A stretch of DNA of 64,000 nucleotides from Helicobacter felistomachi (GCF_030296895.1 NZ_AP028022.1:248001-312000); one strand, 5' to 3'; counted from the first letter of the stretch, positions 44,372-54,966 are shown. Notes: generated by a model not told the origin, from the letters alone. Made by a program: numbers and translations.

Positions 44372-45070
44372 ATGGCAACTCCCTATGGAGGGTTAATGGA
44401 CGCAAAAAATGGGCAAAACTCAGCGGTCAAGTTATTGTGGATGTTAGGAGCGTTCTTTTTTGTGCTGCTAGGACTAGATGCACTTGGGGTCGTCCAAAAG
44501 CAAGAGTGGGTGCAAGGTTTAGATGCCTTTTTTATTGACCTGATCCGCAATCCTGCCCCCACTCAAGGAATTTGGTTAAAATTTGTGCTTGTGAGCACTT
44601 GGTTTGCCCAATCTAAACTCACCACGCCTATAGCTCTACTCATCGCCGCTTGGTGGGTGTTTCAAAAGCGCACCGCTCTAGGGGTTTGGTTTTTTAGCAC
44701 CGTGTTTGTGGGGGAGGTGGCGCTTAAGGGGCTAAAGCAGCTCGTGGCACGCCCACGCCCAGCCACTAATGGAGAGCTGTATTTGGCGCATGGCTTTAGC
44801 TTCCCCAGTGGTCACGCCCTAGCGGCCGCGCTTTTTTATGGCTTGTTGGCTCTTTTGCTCTGCTTTTCTAAAGCCAGCGTAAACGTGAAAGCAGGGGGTT
44901 TTGTATTTTTATTTTTGTGGATTTTTCTGATGATGTACGATCGAGTGTATTTGGGGGTGCACTACCCCACGGATGTGCTTGGGGGGTTTTGCATGGGGTT
45001 GGGCTTTGTGTGTTGCTCTATGGGATTTTACCTTGGATGTTTAAAACGACCTTATATTGATGGCTTTTAG
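44372..45070 (+). CDS. PAP2-family membrane phosphatase
   Basis: About 232 residues from the ATG at 44372 (GGAG about 8 nt upstream; ATG 44396 behind GGAGG is nearly as good). Six membrane helices with the three PAP2 motifs: KQLVARPRP, FPSGHAL and YDRVYLGVHYPTD. The catalytic His and Arg are kept. Such enzymes dephosphorylate undecaprenyl-PP, phosphatidylglycerol-P or lipid A. Helicobacter LpxE/LpxF belong to this superfamily and remove lipid A phosphates, making the surface cationic-peptide resistant, but this protein cannot be assigned to either. Divergent from napA; fliF follows 9 bp later, so it may lead the flagellar transcript. Confidence 0.83.
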   Translation: MATPYGGLMDAKNGQNSAVKLLWMLGAFFFVLLGLDALGVVQKQEWVQGLDAFFIDLIRNPAPTQGIWLKFVLVSTWFAQSKLTTPIALLIAAWWVFQKRTALGVWFFSTVFVGEVALKGLKQLVARPRPATNGELYLAHGFSFPSGHALAAALFYGLLALLLCFSKASVNVKAGGFVFLFLWIFLMMYDRVYLGVHYPTDVLGGFCMGLGFVCCSMGFYLGCLKRPYIDGF

Positions 45071-45078
45071 GATGGCTC

Positions 45079-46785
45079 GTGGATTTTAAGGGCTTACTAC
45101 AACAAATTATCCGCCTTTTTTCAAGACTCAATAGGGCACAAAAGATCACCATCGTAGTGGCAATGTCCTTGATTGTGGCCTTTTTGGTCTTTTTGTTGCT
45201 CTACCCCACCAAAGATCGGGGGGATTTGAGTGGATATGGGGTGCTCTTTGAGGGCATGGATGCGAGCGACAACGCGCTGATTTTACAGCACCTACAACAA
45301 AAACACATCCCCTATAAAATCCCCAAAGACGACACCATTTTGATCCCCAAAGAAAAGGTCTATGAAGAGCGCATCACTTTGGCTTCTCAAGGCATTCCAA
45401 AGACTAGCAAGGTGGGCTATGAAATCTTTGATGTGAAAGACTTTGGGGCGACCGACTTTGATCAAAACATCAAGTACATCCGCGCCATTGAGGGGGAACT
45501 TAGCCGCACCATTGAAAGCCTAACCCCCATTGAAAAAGCCGATGTGCACATCGCCATCCCCAAAGACAGTGTGTTTGTGAGTCGTGAAATCCCCCCCACG
45601 GCTTCGGTGATGCTTAAAATCAAGCCCAACATGCGTCTGTTGCCTAAGCAAATTCTAGGCATTAAGAATTTGATCGCCGCCTCTGTGCCCAAGCTCACGG
45701 TGGAAAATGTCAAGCTGGTCAATGAGAACGGCGAGCCTTTGGGAGAAAACGATGAGCTAGACACCACCAGAGAGTTGGCCCAAGCCCAGTTGCACTATAA
45801 ACAAAACTTTGAAAATATCTTAGAAAGCAAAATCGCTAACATTTTAGCCCCCATTGTGGGCGGGCATGACAAGGTCGTGGCTAAAGTGAGTGCGGAGTTT
45901 GACTTTAGCCAAAAGAAGAGCACCAAAGAAACCTTTGATCCCAACAATGTCGTGCGCAGCGAGCAGACAATGGAAGAGAAAAAGGAAGGCCTACCCAAAA
46001 AGCAAGTGGGCGGCGTGCCCGGGGTGGTGAGCAACATTGGCCCTGTACAAGGTTTAAACAGCGCGGAAAAAGAGAAATACGAGAAGTCCACCAACACCAC
46101 AAACTACGAAGTGGGTAAGACCGTGAGCGAAATCAAGGGTGAGTTTGGAGTGTTGACTCGCCTCAATGCTGCGGTGGTGGTGGATGGCAAGTACCAAAAA
46201 GTCAATAAAAATGGCAAAGAGAGCATCGAGTATGTGGCCTTAAGTGCCGATGAAATGGAGAAGATCAACGCTTTAGTGAAACAAGCCATCGGCTATAACC
46301 AAGCTAGGGGCGATGCCGTCACTGTGAGCAACTTTGAGTTTAATGGCAAGTCGGCTAAATATGTGCCCATGAGCGCGTATGAGAAAGTCGTGGCAACTAC
46401 GGAAAAAATCCTAGGACCCTTCTCATCTTTGCTGAAATATTTGATTGTGGGCTTGGTGCTCTATGTCTTTTACAAAAGGGTCATCACGCCTTTCAGCCAG
46501 CGCATGCTTGAGATTCATCCTGACGAGGAAGAAAAAGTACAATCCCTCTTTGCAGTTGATGAAGACGATGATGAAGAGGTCGATCGCTTCGGCGAAATAC
46601 GCAAAAAAGTGGAGGATCAGTTGGGCCTTAGTGCGAGCTTTAATGAAGAGGATGTCAAGTATGATATTATGCTTGAAAGGGTGAGCAACTCCATTAAGGA
46701 GAAACCCGAGGAGATCGCCTCCTTGTTTAAACTTTTGATTAAGGATGAGGTGGCGACCAGCATGACCAGCACAAAAGGAAAGTAG
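45079..46785 (+). CDS. fliF: Flagellar MS-ring protein FliF
   Basis: 568 residues, GTG start. N-terminal helix (ITIVVAMSLIVAFLVFLLLYP), then the YscJ/FliF ring-building region (YGVLFEGMDASDNALILQHL, LASQGIPKTSKVGYEIFD) and the second conserved FliF domain (RTIESLTPIEKADVHIAIPKDS). A variable periplasmic loop, a second membrane helix (LLKYLIVGLVLYVFY) and the C-terminal cytoplasmic tail that binds FliG (FGEIRKKVEDQLGLSASF) follow. It forms the base on which export and the rotor are built. First of fliF-fliG-fliH-dxs, the same order as in H. pylori. Intact. Confidence 0.96.
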   Translation: MDFKGLLQQIIRLFSRLNRAQKITIVVAMSLIVAFLVFLLLYPTKDRGDLSGYGVLFEGMDASDNALILQHLQQKHIPYKIPKDDTILIPKEKVYEERITLASQGIPKTSKVGYEIFDVKDFGATDFDQNIKYIRAIEGELSRTIESLTPIEKADVHIAIPKDSVFVSREIPPTASVMLKIKPNMRLLPKQILGIKNLIAASVPKLTVENVKLVNENGEPLGENDELDTTRELAQAQLHYKQNFENILESKIANILAPIVGGHDKVVAKVSAEFDFSQKKSTKETFDPNNVVRSEQTMEEKKEGLPKKQVGGVPGVVSNIGPVQGLNSAEKEKYEKSTNTTNYEVGKTVSEIKGEFGVLTRLNAAVVVDGKYQKVNKNGKESIEYVALSADEMEKINALVKQAIGYNQARGDAVTVSNFEFNGKSAKYVPMSAYEKVVATTEKILGPFSSLLKYLIVGLVLYVFYKRVITPFSQRMLEIHPDEEEKVQSLFAVDEDDDEEVDRFGEIRKKVEDQLGLSASFNEEDVKYDIMLERVSNSIKEKPEEIASLFKLLIKDEVATSMTSTKGK

Positions 46786-47814
46786 ATGGCAAAATTAACC
46801 CCTAGGCAAAAGACACAACTCGATGAATTTACGATGTCTGAAAAGATCGCCATTTTGCTCATCCAAGTGGGTGAGGAAGCGACCGCCGGGATTTTACGCC
46901 ATTTAGATGTGGACTCCATTACAGAGATCAGCAAGCAGATCGTCCAGCTCAACGGGACGGACAAGGCCATTGGGGCGGCGGTTTTAGAAGAATTTTTTGC
47001 CATTTTACAATCCAACCAGTACATCAACAGCGGGGGGTTGGAGTACGCTAGGGAGCTTTTGATCAAGGCTTTGGGTCCCGAGCAGGCCAAGGTCATATTA
47101 GAGAAACTCAGCCGTAGTCTACAAACCCAAAAAAACTTTTCTTATCTAGGGCGCATCAAACCCCAGCAACTCGCCGACTTCATCATCAACGAACATCCCC
47201 AAACCATCGCCTTAATTTTGGCGCATATGGAGTCAGCCAACGCCGCTGAGACTCTAAGCTTTTTCCCCGATGACATGAAGGCGGAAGTGAGTATTAGGAT
47301 GGCAAGTTTAGGCGACATCTCCCCACAAGTGGTCAAAAGGGTTTCCACCGTGCTTGAGAATAAATTAGAAGCCTTGACGAGCTATAAAGTCGAAGTGGGC
47401 GGCACGCGTGCGGTGGCTGAAATCTTTAACCGCTTAGGCCAAAAAGCGGCCAAAACCACTCTAGCGCGCATTGAAAACATCGATGCAAAACTCGCCAACG
47501 ACATTAAAGAGATGATGTTCACCTTTGAAGACATCAGCACCCTCGACAACTTCGCCATTCGTGAAATCCTTAAAGTGGCGGATAAAAAAGACCTCACTTT
47601 GGCGCTCAAGACTTCTACAGAAGAGTTAAAAACAAAATTCCTAAGCAACATGAGTAGCCGGGCGAGCGACCAGTTCATCGAAGAGATGGCCTATTTGGGA
47701 GCGGTGAAAATCAAAGATGTCGAATCGGCGCAAAGAAAAATCATTGAGATCGTCCAATCTCTAGCAGAAAAAGGCGTGATCCAAATGGGCGGAGAGGAAG
47801 ACGTCGTTGAATAA
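46786..47814 (+). CDS. fliG: Flagellar motor switch protein FliG
   Basis: 342 residues. Domains: FliG_N (KIAILLIQVGEEATAGILRHLDVDSI), FliG_M with the EHPQTIALILAHM segment, and FliG_C with the torque helix (LDNFAIREILKVADKKDLTLALKTSTEELKTKFLSNMSSRASDQFIEEMAYLG) containing the conserved charged residues that face the stator. Forms the upper rotor ring bound to FliF. Starts directly after fliF and overlaps the fliH start by 8 bp. Intact and highly conserved. Confidence 0.97.
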   Translation: MAKLTPRQKTQLDEFTMSEKIAILLIQVGEEATAGILRHLDVDSITEISKQIVQLNGTDKAIGAAVLEEFFAILQSNQYINSGGLEYARELLIKALGPEQAKVILEKLSRSLQTQKNFSYLGRIKPQQLADFIINEHPQTIALILAHMESANAAETLSFFPDDMKAEVSIRMASLGDISPQVVKRVSTVLENKLEALTSYKVEVGGTRAVAEIFNRLGQKAAKTTLARIENIDAKLANDIKEMMFTFEDISTLDNFAIREILKVADKKDLTLALKTSTEELKTKFLSNMSSRASDQFIEEMAYLGAVKIKDVESAQRKIIEIVQSLAEKGVIQMGGEEDVVE

Positions 47815-48596
47815 TTTTAGCGATGAAAATTTAATCCCCAAAGAAGACCTTGACAAACATACAATCAAACGCTACACCTTTAAATCTTTCGCTGAAATTG
47901 CCGCCGAACAGCCTGAAGAGAAAAAGCCCAAAAAGAGCAACCCGAGCCCCCCAAGAAGATGAACACCTTGAGCGATCCATCCAATTAGAAAACGATCTCA
48001 TTGAGTGTTTGTTAAAAAAAACCGATGAGCTCTCTAGCCAGCTTGCCAAACTCCAAATGCAGTTTGAAAAGAGCCAAGAGGAAAACCAAACTCTCTTGCA
48101 GCAAACTAGAGAGGACAATTACAAAATAGGTTTTAAAGAGGGTGAGCAAAAGGCTAAAGAGGAGTTAAGTGCCAGCGTAGATGAGGAAAAGACCCATTTA
48201 TTGCAATCACTCACCGCCATCGACCAAAAAATGCAACAATCCCAAAGCCACCTAGAAGCCCTAGAAAAGGAACTCAGCGCGATCGCCGTAGAGATCGCCA
48301 AAGAGGTGATCGTCAAAGAAGTGGAGGAAAAGAGTCAAGAAGTCGCTTTAGCCCTAGCCAAAGAATTGTTGAAAAATATCATGGATGCGACAGACATTTG
48401 CGTGAAAGTCAACACCCTAGACTACCCCTATCTCTCCCAAAATCTCAAGGATTTGCCCAAAATCAAGCTAGAACCCAGCGATGCGATCGCTAAGGGGGGG
48501 GTTTTGATCACCAGTTCACAAGGCAACATCGATGGCAACTTAATGGCGCGCTATAAAAACCTCAAAGAGAGCGTGTTAGACAATCTAAAGGCATAA
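47807..48596 (+). CDS. fliH: Flagellar export ATPase regulator FliH, one frameshift
   Basis: The start is a TTG at 47807 overlapping fliG: LNNFSDENLIPKEDLDKHTIKRYTFKSFAEIAAEQPEEKKPKKSNPS, as in Helicobacter FliH. The frame breaks in the C6 tract at 47947-47952; with one C fewer it continues PPQEDEHLERSIQLENDLIECLLKK and on through the coiled coil (QLAKLQMQFEKSQEENQTLLQQ), the GFKEGEQKAKEE segment and the C-terminal FliI-binding domain (VEIAKEVIVKEVEEKSQEVALALAKELL). Full length 262 residues. Read literally, the second frame has its own ATG at 47850 but with nonsense residues at first. FliH holds FliI and feeds substrates to the export gate. Confidence 0.9.
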
Positions 48597-48605
48597 CAAC
48601 AGAGC

Positions 48606-50424
48606 ATGGATTTAGAAGTTTATGAGCGAGATTTGCCCCATTTAGAGCAGGTGTGTGCCCAGCTTAGAGGGCGGATTTTAGAAGTGGTGAGTGCGCACGG
48701 GGGGCATTTGAGCTCTTCTTTGGGCGCGATTGAGCTCATTGTGGGCTTGCACAGTGTCTTTGATAAGGATAAGCACCCCTTTATCTTCGACACCAGCCAC
48801 CAAGCCTATGCCCATAAACTTTTAACAGGACGATTCGAAGCCTTTGATACCTTGCGTCAAATGGGCGGACTTAGCGGATTTGTGCGCCCTAGCGAGTCGC
48901 CCTATGACTACTTCATCGCCGGGCACAGCTCCACGGCTTTATCTGTGGGTGTGGGTGTGGCTAAAGCTTATGCACTGGCAGGTAAAACAGAAGTGCCGGT
49001 TGTGATGATCGGCGATGGAAGCCTTAGCGCAGGATTGGCTTATGAAGCCTTAGATGAACTAGGCGATCGCAAATACCCTTTAGTCATTCTGCTCAATGAC
49101 AATGAAATGAGCATCGCCAAACCCATAGGGGCGATCAGCAACGCTTTGTCCCACTTGATGGCACGCCCGCTTTACCAGTCTTTGCGGGACAAAATCAAGG
49201 GCGTTTTAAAGTCCATGCCCGAAGGCGTGAATTATCTCGCGAATCGTTTTGAAGAGTCTTTAAAACTCATCACTCCGGGGATTTTCTTTGAAGAGCTAGG
49301 CATCAGCTACTTAGGACCCATTGATGGGCACGACTTAGAGGCAATCACGCAAGCGTTGAAACTAGCTAAAGACACCAAAACCCCCCTACTCATCCACGCC
49401 CAAACCACCAAGGGTAAGGGCTATAAAATGGCGGAGGGCAAGTATGAAAAGTGGCATGGCGTGGGGCCTTTTGATTTAAAAACCGGACAAAGCCTCAAAA
49501 GCGCGCCCAAAGTCGCCAACCCCACACAAATCTACTCAGACACGCTCTTTGAGTTGGCTAGTCTTGATGATAAAATCGTGGGGGTTACAGCGGCCATGCC
49601 CGGGGGTACGGGGCTTGGCAAACTCATAGACAGCTATCCTAGGCGCTTTTGGGATGTGGGCATTGCCGAGCAGCACGCCGTAACCTCTATGGCTGCCCTA
49701 GCCAAAGAGGGCTTTAAACCCTTTGTGAGCATTTATTCCACCTTCTTACAAAGAGCGTTCGATCAGATCGTGCATGATGTAGGCATCATGTCCTTGCCCG
49801 TGAAGTTTGCCATCGATCGGGCGGGGATTGTGGGTGAGGATGGCGAAACACACCAAGGGCTACTAGACATCGCCTATTTGCGCCCTATCCCTAACATGAC
49901 CTTGCTCGCTCCTAGAGACAACGCCACACTCCAAAGGGCAATACACTTTGCCAAAGAGCACACCCAAGGACCTTGTGCTTTCCGCTACCCTAGGGGAGCG
50001 TTTTTATTAGAAGAAGGGGTTTTTGCGCCTAAAGAGTATGTCTACGGCAAATGTGAGCTGTTGAAAGCAGAGGGGGATATTTTATTTGTGGGCTATGGCA
50101 ATGGCGTGGGGCGGGCGTATGAAACTTTAAAGTTAGTCGAAGCACAGGGTCTAAAGGTGGCTCTCTTGGATTTGTGTTTTTTAAAACCTTTAGATGGCGC
50201 GCTTAAAGAAATTCTGCCCCGCTACTCTAAAATCTATGTCTTCAGCGATTCGTACCAAATGGGGGGCGTGGCTAGTGCCTTGTTGGAGTTTGTGGGGGTG
50301 GGTGTGTGTCGAGAGTTTTGAAATCGCTGACTTATACCCTGCACATGGCAACACTACCCTAGTGGAACAATCTTTACAGATCGATCCTACTAGTTTGGCT
50401 AAGAGAATACCAGGCATGGCGTGA
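48606..50424 (+). CDS. dxs: 1-deoxy-D-xylulose-5-phosphate synthase, one frameshift near the end
   Basis: 605 residues when joined. N-terminal TPP half: GHLSSSLGAIELIVGLH, YDYFIAGHSSTALSVGVGVA, VMIGDGSLSAGLAYEALDE (GDGxL TPP-binding), SIAKPIGAISNAL. Transketolase middle: FWDVGIAEQHAVTSMAALAKEGFKPFVSIYSTFLQRAFDQIVHDV with the catalytic E, and VKFAIDRAGIVGEDGETHQG. The frame breaks in the G-rich tract at 50294-50303 and, with one base less, continues VESFEIADLYPAHGNTTLVEQSLQIDPTSLAKRI. It makes DXP from pyruvate and glyceraldehyde-3-phosphate, the first step of the MEP isoprenoid pathway, which Helicobacter needs. The shift therefore looks like an error or a very late truncation. Confidence 0.92.
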
Positions 50425-50489
50425 TATATTAAGTTTACCCAAACACCCTTCTTTGAAGAGAAGAGATTAACTCAATTCAATGAGTGTCT

Positions 50490-51530
50490 TTAGAAGGCAA
50501 TATCCAGTTCAGCGGTACCGATGTTGTGGCTTAAGGGTTGCTCCTCAAATCCCTTGCTTAAGTTAGTGGCAATAAAAGAGAGGCGAAATCCTCGATAAAG
50601 CAGAGCAAATCCACCCTCAACAGCGTAGAGTGCATCGGGTAGGTGGGTGATTCCTCTAGTTTGCGGGCTATTACCTTGGATAAAAATATCGACAGGTTGG
50701 TAACTGCCACTGGCCCCTATAAAAAAGTAAAAAGAAAAGTGGTTGCTAAAAGGCTGCCCTCCGCTAAAAAGAGTGCCAATTTTATTGGGTCCAAAATCTG
50801 CGCTTAAGTTATACCCAAATCTAAGGAGCGAACCCAAGCGTACATGGGTGATGGCATTGCCCAGGGCAAGATCCACACCGGGCAAAATATCCATGCTAAA
50901 AAAGCGCGTTTTGAGGATATAGACTTGATACAACCACTGGTAATTGAATTGGAAGATGAATTCATTGCGCAATTGGTTATGCCAACCTTGAAAGGTTTTA
51001 TCGCCCTATAGCCCATGCAACCAATTTTGGGTTTGTCCTGCCATCGAATCGGGACCGACCGTGCCTAGAGAAATGAAGATTTTCTCGAGAGCATGCGGGG
51101 CGCGTTGGAAGAGGGCAAAATTGGCTCTCAACCAGCCCGCATAGAGGTGATCGCCCATCACAATCGCTTTGCTCGTATGGCTATCTAAGTGCGGTGTGTA
51201 CATGGTCTGAGTCATGCTCACACTAAAGCGAGTCATTTTAGGGGAGTGGATCATCAAGGTTAAATAACGACTCCAAGCCATCCAAGAGTGCGCGTAAGCC
51301 GCACCCCAAAAATTATACTCTTTGCTCGTGTAGCTGAGACGATTTCCCGCGCTGTAATAGCGATCGGCTGGATAGACATAGGCATCGTTTTCAGAGAGCA
51401 GGTTAATGTATTGCTTTTTATACGGAACTAAAGGCGAGGGGACATCCAGCAAAGAGGGATGCGAAGGGCTTGCTGCGATTGGAAGGCAACAGATGAGTAA
51501 AATTCCTAAGACATAAAACATGCAAATCAC
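50490..51530 (-). pseudogene. lpxR: Lipid A 3'-O-deacylase LpxR, interrupted by an in-frame TAG
   Basis: Signal peptide (YVLGILLICCLPIAAS), then QYINLLSENDAYVYPADRYYSAGNRLSYTSKEY, the LpxR active-site segment (N-D and the following S). After QTQNWLHGL a TAG (51006-51008) interrupts; the next codons stay in frame as GDKTFQGWHNQLRNEFIFQFNYQW, with the catalytic H-x5-E pair HNQLRNE. The rest is a 12-strand barrel ending in FLSFIATNLSKGFEEQ...NIGTAELDIAF. Together about 347 residues including one nonsense codon. LpxR removes the 3' acyl chain of lipid A in the outer membrane and reduces TLR4 activation. The amber codon is not a homopolymer artefact, so this is probably real loss or suppression. 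Confidence 0.8.
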
Positions 51531-51608
51531 ACAAAATCAAGCGACCCCTATGCTCTAGCGCAGAGGGACAAAACAAAACCAAGAAAGCACCCCTTCCTTT
51601 CTAAAACC

Positions 51609-52397
51609 CTAGCGCTTCAAGCTATTGACCGTCTGCAACATGTTATCTGCGGTCTGGATCGTCTTAGAATTGGCTTCGTAAGCGCGTTGGGCGGTGATGA
51701 GATCGGTCATCTCTTCGACCAGGCGCACATTGCTAAGCTCTAAAAAACCTTGGCGCAACTGCCCGTAACCATCGGCGTTAGGATTACCCACAATCGCTGG
51801 ACCGCTGGCGGAGGTTACAGCCAAAAGATTATCACCCAAAGCGTGCAAGCCCGCAGGGTTGATGAAATTAGCTAAAGTGATCTGTCCGATCACATTAGAA
51901 GTTGTGGCATTGCCCTGGGTGATGCTCACCGTGCCATCCACGCCGATGCTGATTTGTGTGGTGTCTTGGGGGAAGGTGATTTGGGGGATGATGGGGTAGC
52001 CCTCGGTGGTCACCATATTGCCCTGATCGTCAATTTTAAAATTGCCCGCGCGGGTGTAAGCCGTAGAGCCATCGGGCATTTGCACTTGGAAAAACCCCTT
52101 GCCTGTGATGGCTAAATCTAGATTGTTCTCCGTTTCTTTAGGGCTGCCCTGAGAGAACATTTTTGTCACGCTAGAAGTCCGCACACCTAGGCCCACTTCA
52201 ATGCCATTGGGCGATTTGGTGGTGTCCGAGGTGGAAGTGCCGGCGTATTGCAAAGCCTGATAGAAGAGATCGTTGAAGTCTGCCCGTTGGCGTTTAAAGC
52301 CCACGGTGTTGACATTGGCAATGTTGTTAGAAGTGGTGTCGATGTGGGTTTGTTGCCCGAGCATTCCTGTGGTCGCACTGTAAAGAGATCGCAACAT
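51609..52397 (-). CDS. flgG: Flagellar distal rod protein FlgG
   Basis: 262 residues, the standard length. N-terminal rod motif MLRSLYSATTGMLGQQTHIDTTSNNIANVNTVGFKRQRADFNDLFYQ, the FlgG-specific ITGKGFFQVQMPDGSTAYTRAGNFKIDDQGNMVTTEGYP, and C-terminal QGFLELSNVRLVEEMTDLITAQRAYEANSKTIQTADNMLQTVNSLKR. The terminal helices pack in the rod. Many flagellar rod genes in Helicobacter depend on RpoN; no clear -24/-12 site was identified upstream. Intact. Confidence 0.97.
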   Translation of the reverse strand: MLRSLYSATTGMLGQQTHIDTTSNNIANVNTVGFKRQRADFNDLFYQALQYAGTSTSDTTKSPNGIEVGLGVRTSSVTKMFSQGSPKETENNLDLAITGKGFFQVQMPDGSTAYTRAGNFKIDDQGNMVTTEGYPIIPQITFPQDTTQISIGVDGTVSITQGNATTSNVIGQITLANFINPAGLHALGDNLLAVTSASGPAIVGNPNADGYGQLRQGFLELSNVRLVEEMTDLITAQRAYEANSKTIQTADNMLQTVNSLKR

Positions 52398-52455
52398 GGC
52401 TAGCCTTTATTCAAAATTAAAACCACATTATAGCCTAAATCACCCAATCTAAAGT

Positions 52456-54966
52456 TTAGAAAGTGTAACTCAAATACGCCGTAACCGAGCGCCCGGGGCC
52501 GGGTTGCAAACCTGCTGGGCTAGAACCGATGCCGGTGAAGTAATACTTCATGTTGAAAATATTATTCACCTGTAAGCTGCCCACGATTTTATGCCGCCCA
52601 CTCTCCCAAAAGACTTGACTCACTTGGATATTCCATACCCAATACCAGGGCAACATCCCCTCGTGTTGGGTCATACACCACGCCGCACATTGTCCGCCAT
52701 TGGCATTTGGACCAGAATTAGTGTAACGCTGGGTTCCATAGTAGCCCCCCGCTGCGCTGTTGCTGATTCCGCTGTAAGCGCGGCTGTAAAAGTAGCTAGA
52801 CAAACCAAAGGTGGTTTTTTTATAGGTGTAGCGCGCGTCTAAGATGAATTGGTAAGGGCTCACAAAGGGGAAGTGCTTGTTGTAGCTGGTCCCGGGCAAA
52901 ACACCGCCATTTAAATCTGTTAATTGCTCGTGGCTGGTAACACGCGTGTCAATGTAGTTAAAGGCGGCGTGGAGCTGTAAACCCTGAATGGGTCTATAGT
53001 ATGCCTCTAACTCTACACCCTGAGAATAGCCATTGACGGGGCGCACATTGCCCTTCATAGGTCCGCTTGTGTAGATAGAATATTGCCCGGTCGCAAAATC
53101 CCGCGCCCAAATGCGGAAAAAGTCGGCATTGAAGCTAACCTTACTCTTATAGGTGTAGCGCGCCCCAACTTCTACGGTGTCAAAATGTTGGGTGAAGTAT
53201 TCCGCCCCGCCATAGCTCAAAACATCCAATTGTGGCGGGACATAGGAGCGTTGGTAGTTGAAGTAGGTGAGCAGCGTGTGATCACCCTGTACGGGGATAA
53301 AGCCTATGTTAGTCGAGGGCATCCAGTTGTTCATATTTTTGATCTTTTCTAGATCTTTTTTGGGGATGGAGGCCCAGTTAGCGGCGTTTTCATTGTTGTA
53401 TTGCACCAAAGCGTAGCGCAGTCCGGGCACCACAAAAAAGCGCCCATTCCAAGTCTCAATGCGATCGCTCAAATACACGGCGGTGTAGTCGTTGCGCCAG
53501 TCGTTCCAGTTCTTATACAAACCATGCTTGATGTGGGGTTGCCAGCCACTCATCACATTTGCGCCCTCACATAAAAAGCCTGCCCCCTCTCCGCTCGTTT
53601 TAGTGGCACACTCGTTGGTGTTCATGTATTGGCGTTGTAAAAAGGTGGTGGTCATGTAGCGCAAGCCCATGATAAAAGTTTGTTTGACCTTGCCACTATT
53701 CACCACTAAATTCACCTTAGGCTCGAAGGCGTTGTTGATGGAGCGCACGGGGTTTTCCACTTCGCCCCAGCCATTGTAGTTTGTGGCGTAGTAGGGCACG
53801 GCCAAATTGTAGCCATTAAGACCCTGGGCTGCACAGGAGGCTGCACTGTAGCAGGTAACCATGTTAGCACTGTTATAACTAGAGCTCACTTGAAAGTCAC
53901 GCGTCATGAACTGCCCATAGTAGGTGAAGCTAAAAGTACCGCCCACCTTTTCTAGATCGCCAAAGCGGTTTTCATACACGATGCCAAAGCGCTGGGATCG
54001 CCCGCCTTTGGAGTTCAAAGGACGCATGTTGGCAAAGCGGTTTTCTTGGTACTGCTCTGCGCTTAGGCTCCCGGGCTGGGCGATGTTGAATTTATAGTAT
54101 TGGTAGTAGGCCTTGATGCCGTTTTTCTCGTTGATGTCATAGACTCCATCGAGCCAGTAGTTTTGGATATTGGTCGGGCTGTTGTCCCTAAAGCCCTGCC
54201 CATCGACCCAGTTAGCCTGCGCCTGCACGCCAACATGTTTGTTGATCATCCCTCCACTGCGCACATAGGTGTTGTAAAGGATGTCATTGCCCAAAGATTT
54301 TAAGAAAGAGGGATTACCGGTTTTGCCAGGAGGCGCAGCAAATCCTGCATTGCGCGCCTTAGCCCAAAAGGTGGTTCTCTCCGCCACTTGGTTTTCCCAA
54401 TGTTTGGGGATGGGCTTGGTGATGATATTGACGATCCCGCCATAGGTGTTAGGTCCGTATTGCACGCTCCCCCCGCCTTTAATCACATCGATGCGATCGA
54501 TTGCTTGGAAAGTTACGGGGAAGATGTCCAGCTCAATGTGCGAGTAAGGTGCCATATAAACGGGGATGCCATTGACCAGCATCAAGGTGGCATCGCTGTG
54601 CCCTGAGCCGCCCGCGCCAAAGCCGCGGATTTGGATACTGGGCATCGCCCCCACGCCAGTGGCGTTTCTCACCTGTAAGCCCGGGACATTTTGCAAGGCC
54701 TCTTCGATGCTTTGGTTAGCCTGTTGGCTGAGTGCTTTATGCGAGATCACTGTGCGGCTACCCGTGTATTTTTTCACCTCTTCATCTTGCCAGCTTTTAG
54801 GAGCGGTGATTCCGCTATAGCCCAAATTGACATGTCCGGAGTAGTCGGTTTTATCTCTTTGTCCGGCGGTAGACACCTTGCCTAAAGTGTAGGTTTTATC
54901 CTTAGCCACAAGAGATGCCTGCCAAGCTAGACTCGCCGTCAAGGCCCACAACAATTTCTTACGCAA
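52456..54966 (-). CDS. TonB-dependent outer-membrane receptor, FecA-like, full length
   Basis: 836 residues. Signal peptide (LLWALTASLAWQASLVA), then plug: YTGSRTVISHKALSQQANQSIEEALQNVPGLQVRNATGVGAMPSIQIRGFG, GGGSVQYGPNTYGGIVNIIT, and a 22-strand barrel ending QVNNIFNMKYYFTGIGSSPAGLQPGPGRSVTAYLSYTF with a C-terminal Phe. Two loop cysteine pairs. This is the closest relative of the truncated gene at 5491 and of the H. pylori FecA receptors (FecA1-3). Ligand may be ferric citrate or nickel; Helicobacter FecA3 is nickel-regulated. The 25-bp dyad 65-90 bp upstream of the ATG supports nickel control, but weakly. Confidence 0.93.
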   Translation of the reverse strand: MRKKLLWALTASLAWQASLVAKDKTYTLGKVSTAGQRDKTDYSGHVNLGYSGITAPKSWQDEEVKKYTGSRTVISHKALSQQANQSIEEALQNVPGLQVRNATGVGAMPSIQIRGFGAGGSGHSDATLMLVNGIPVYMAPYSHIELDIFPVTFQAIDRIDVIKGGGSVQYGPNTYGGIVNIITKPIPKHWENQVAERTTFWAKARNAGFAAPPGKTGNPSFLKSLGNDILYNTYVRSGGMINKHVGVQAQANWVDGQGFRDNSPTNIQNYWLDGVYDINEKNGIKAYYQYYKFNIAQPGSLSAEQYQENRFANMRPLNSKGGRSQRFGIVYENRFGDLEKVGGTFSFTYYGQFMTRDFQVSSSYNSANMVTCYSAASCAAQGLNGYNLAVPYYATNYNGWGEVENPVRSINNAFEPKVNLVVNSGKVKQTFIMGLRYMTTTFLQRQYMNTNECATKTSGEGAGFLCEGANVMSGWQPHIKHGLYKNWNDWRNDYTAVYLSDRIETWNGRFFVVPGLRYALVQYNNENAANWASIPKKDLEKIKNMNNWMPSTNIGFIPVQGDHTLLTYFNYQRSYVPPQLDVLSYGGAEYFTQHFDTVEVGARYTYKSKVSFNADFFRIWARDFATGQYSIYTSGPMKGNVRPVNGYSQGVELEAYYRPIQGLQLHAAFNYIDTRVTSHEQLTDLNGGVLPGTSYNKHFPFVSPYQFILDARYTYKKTTFGLSSYFYSRAYSGISNSAAGGYYGTQRYTNSGPNANGGQCAAWCMTQHEGMLPWYWVWNIQVSQVFWESGRHKIVGSLQVNNIFNMKYYFTGIGSSPAGLQPGPGRSVTAYLSYTF

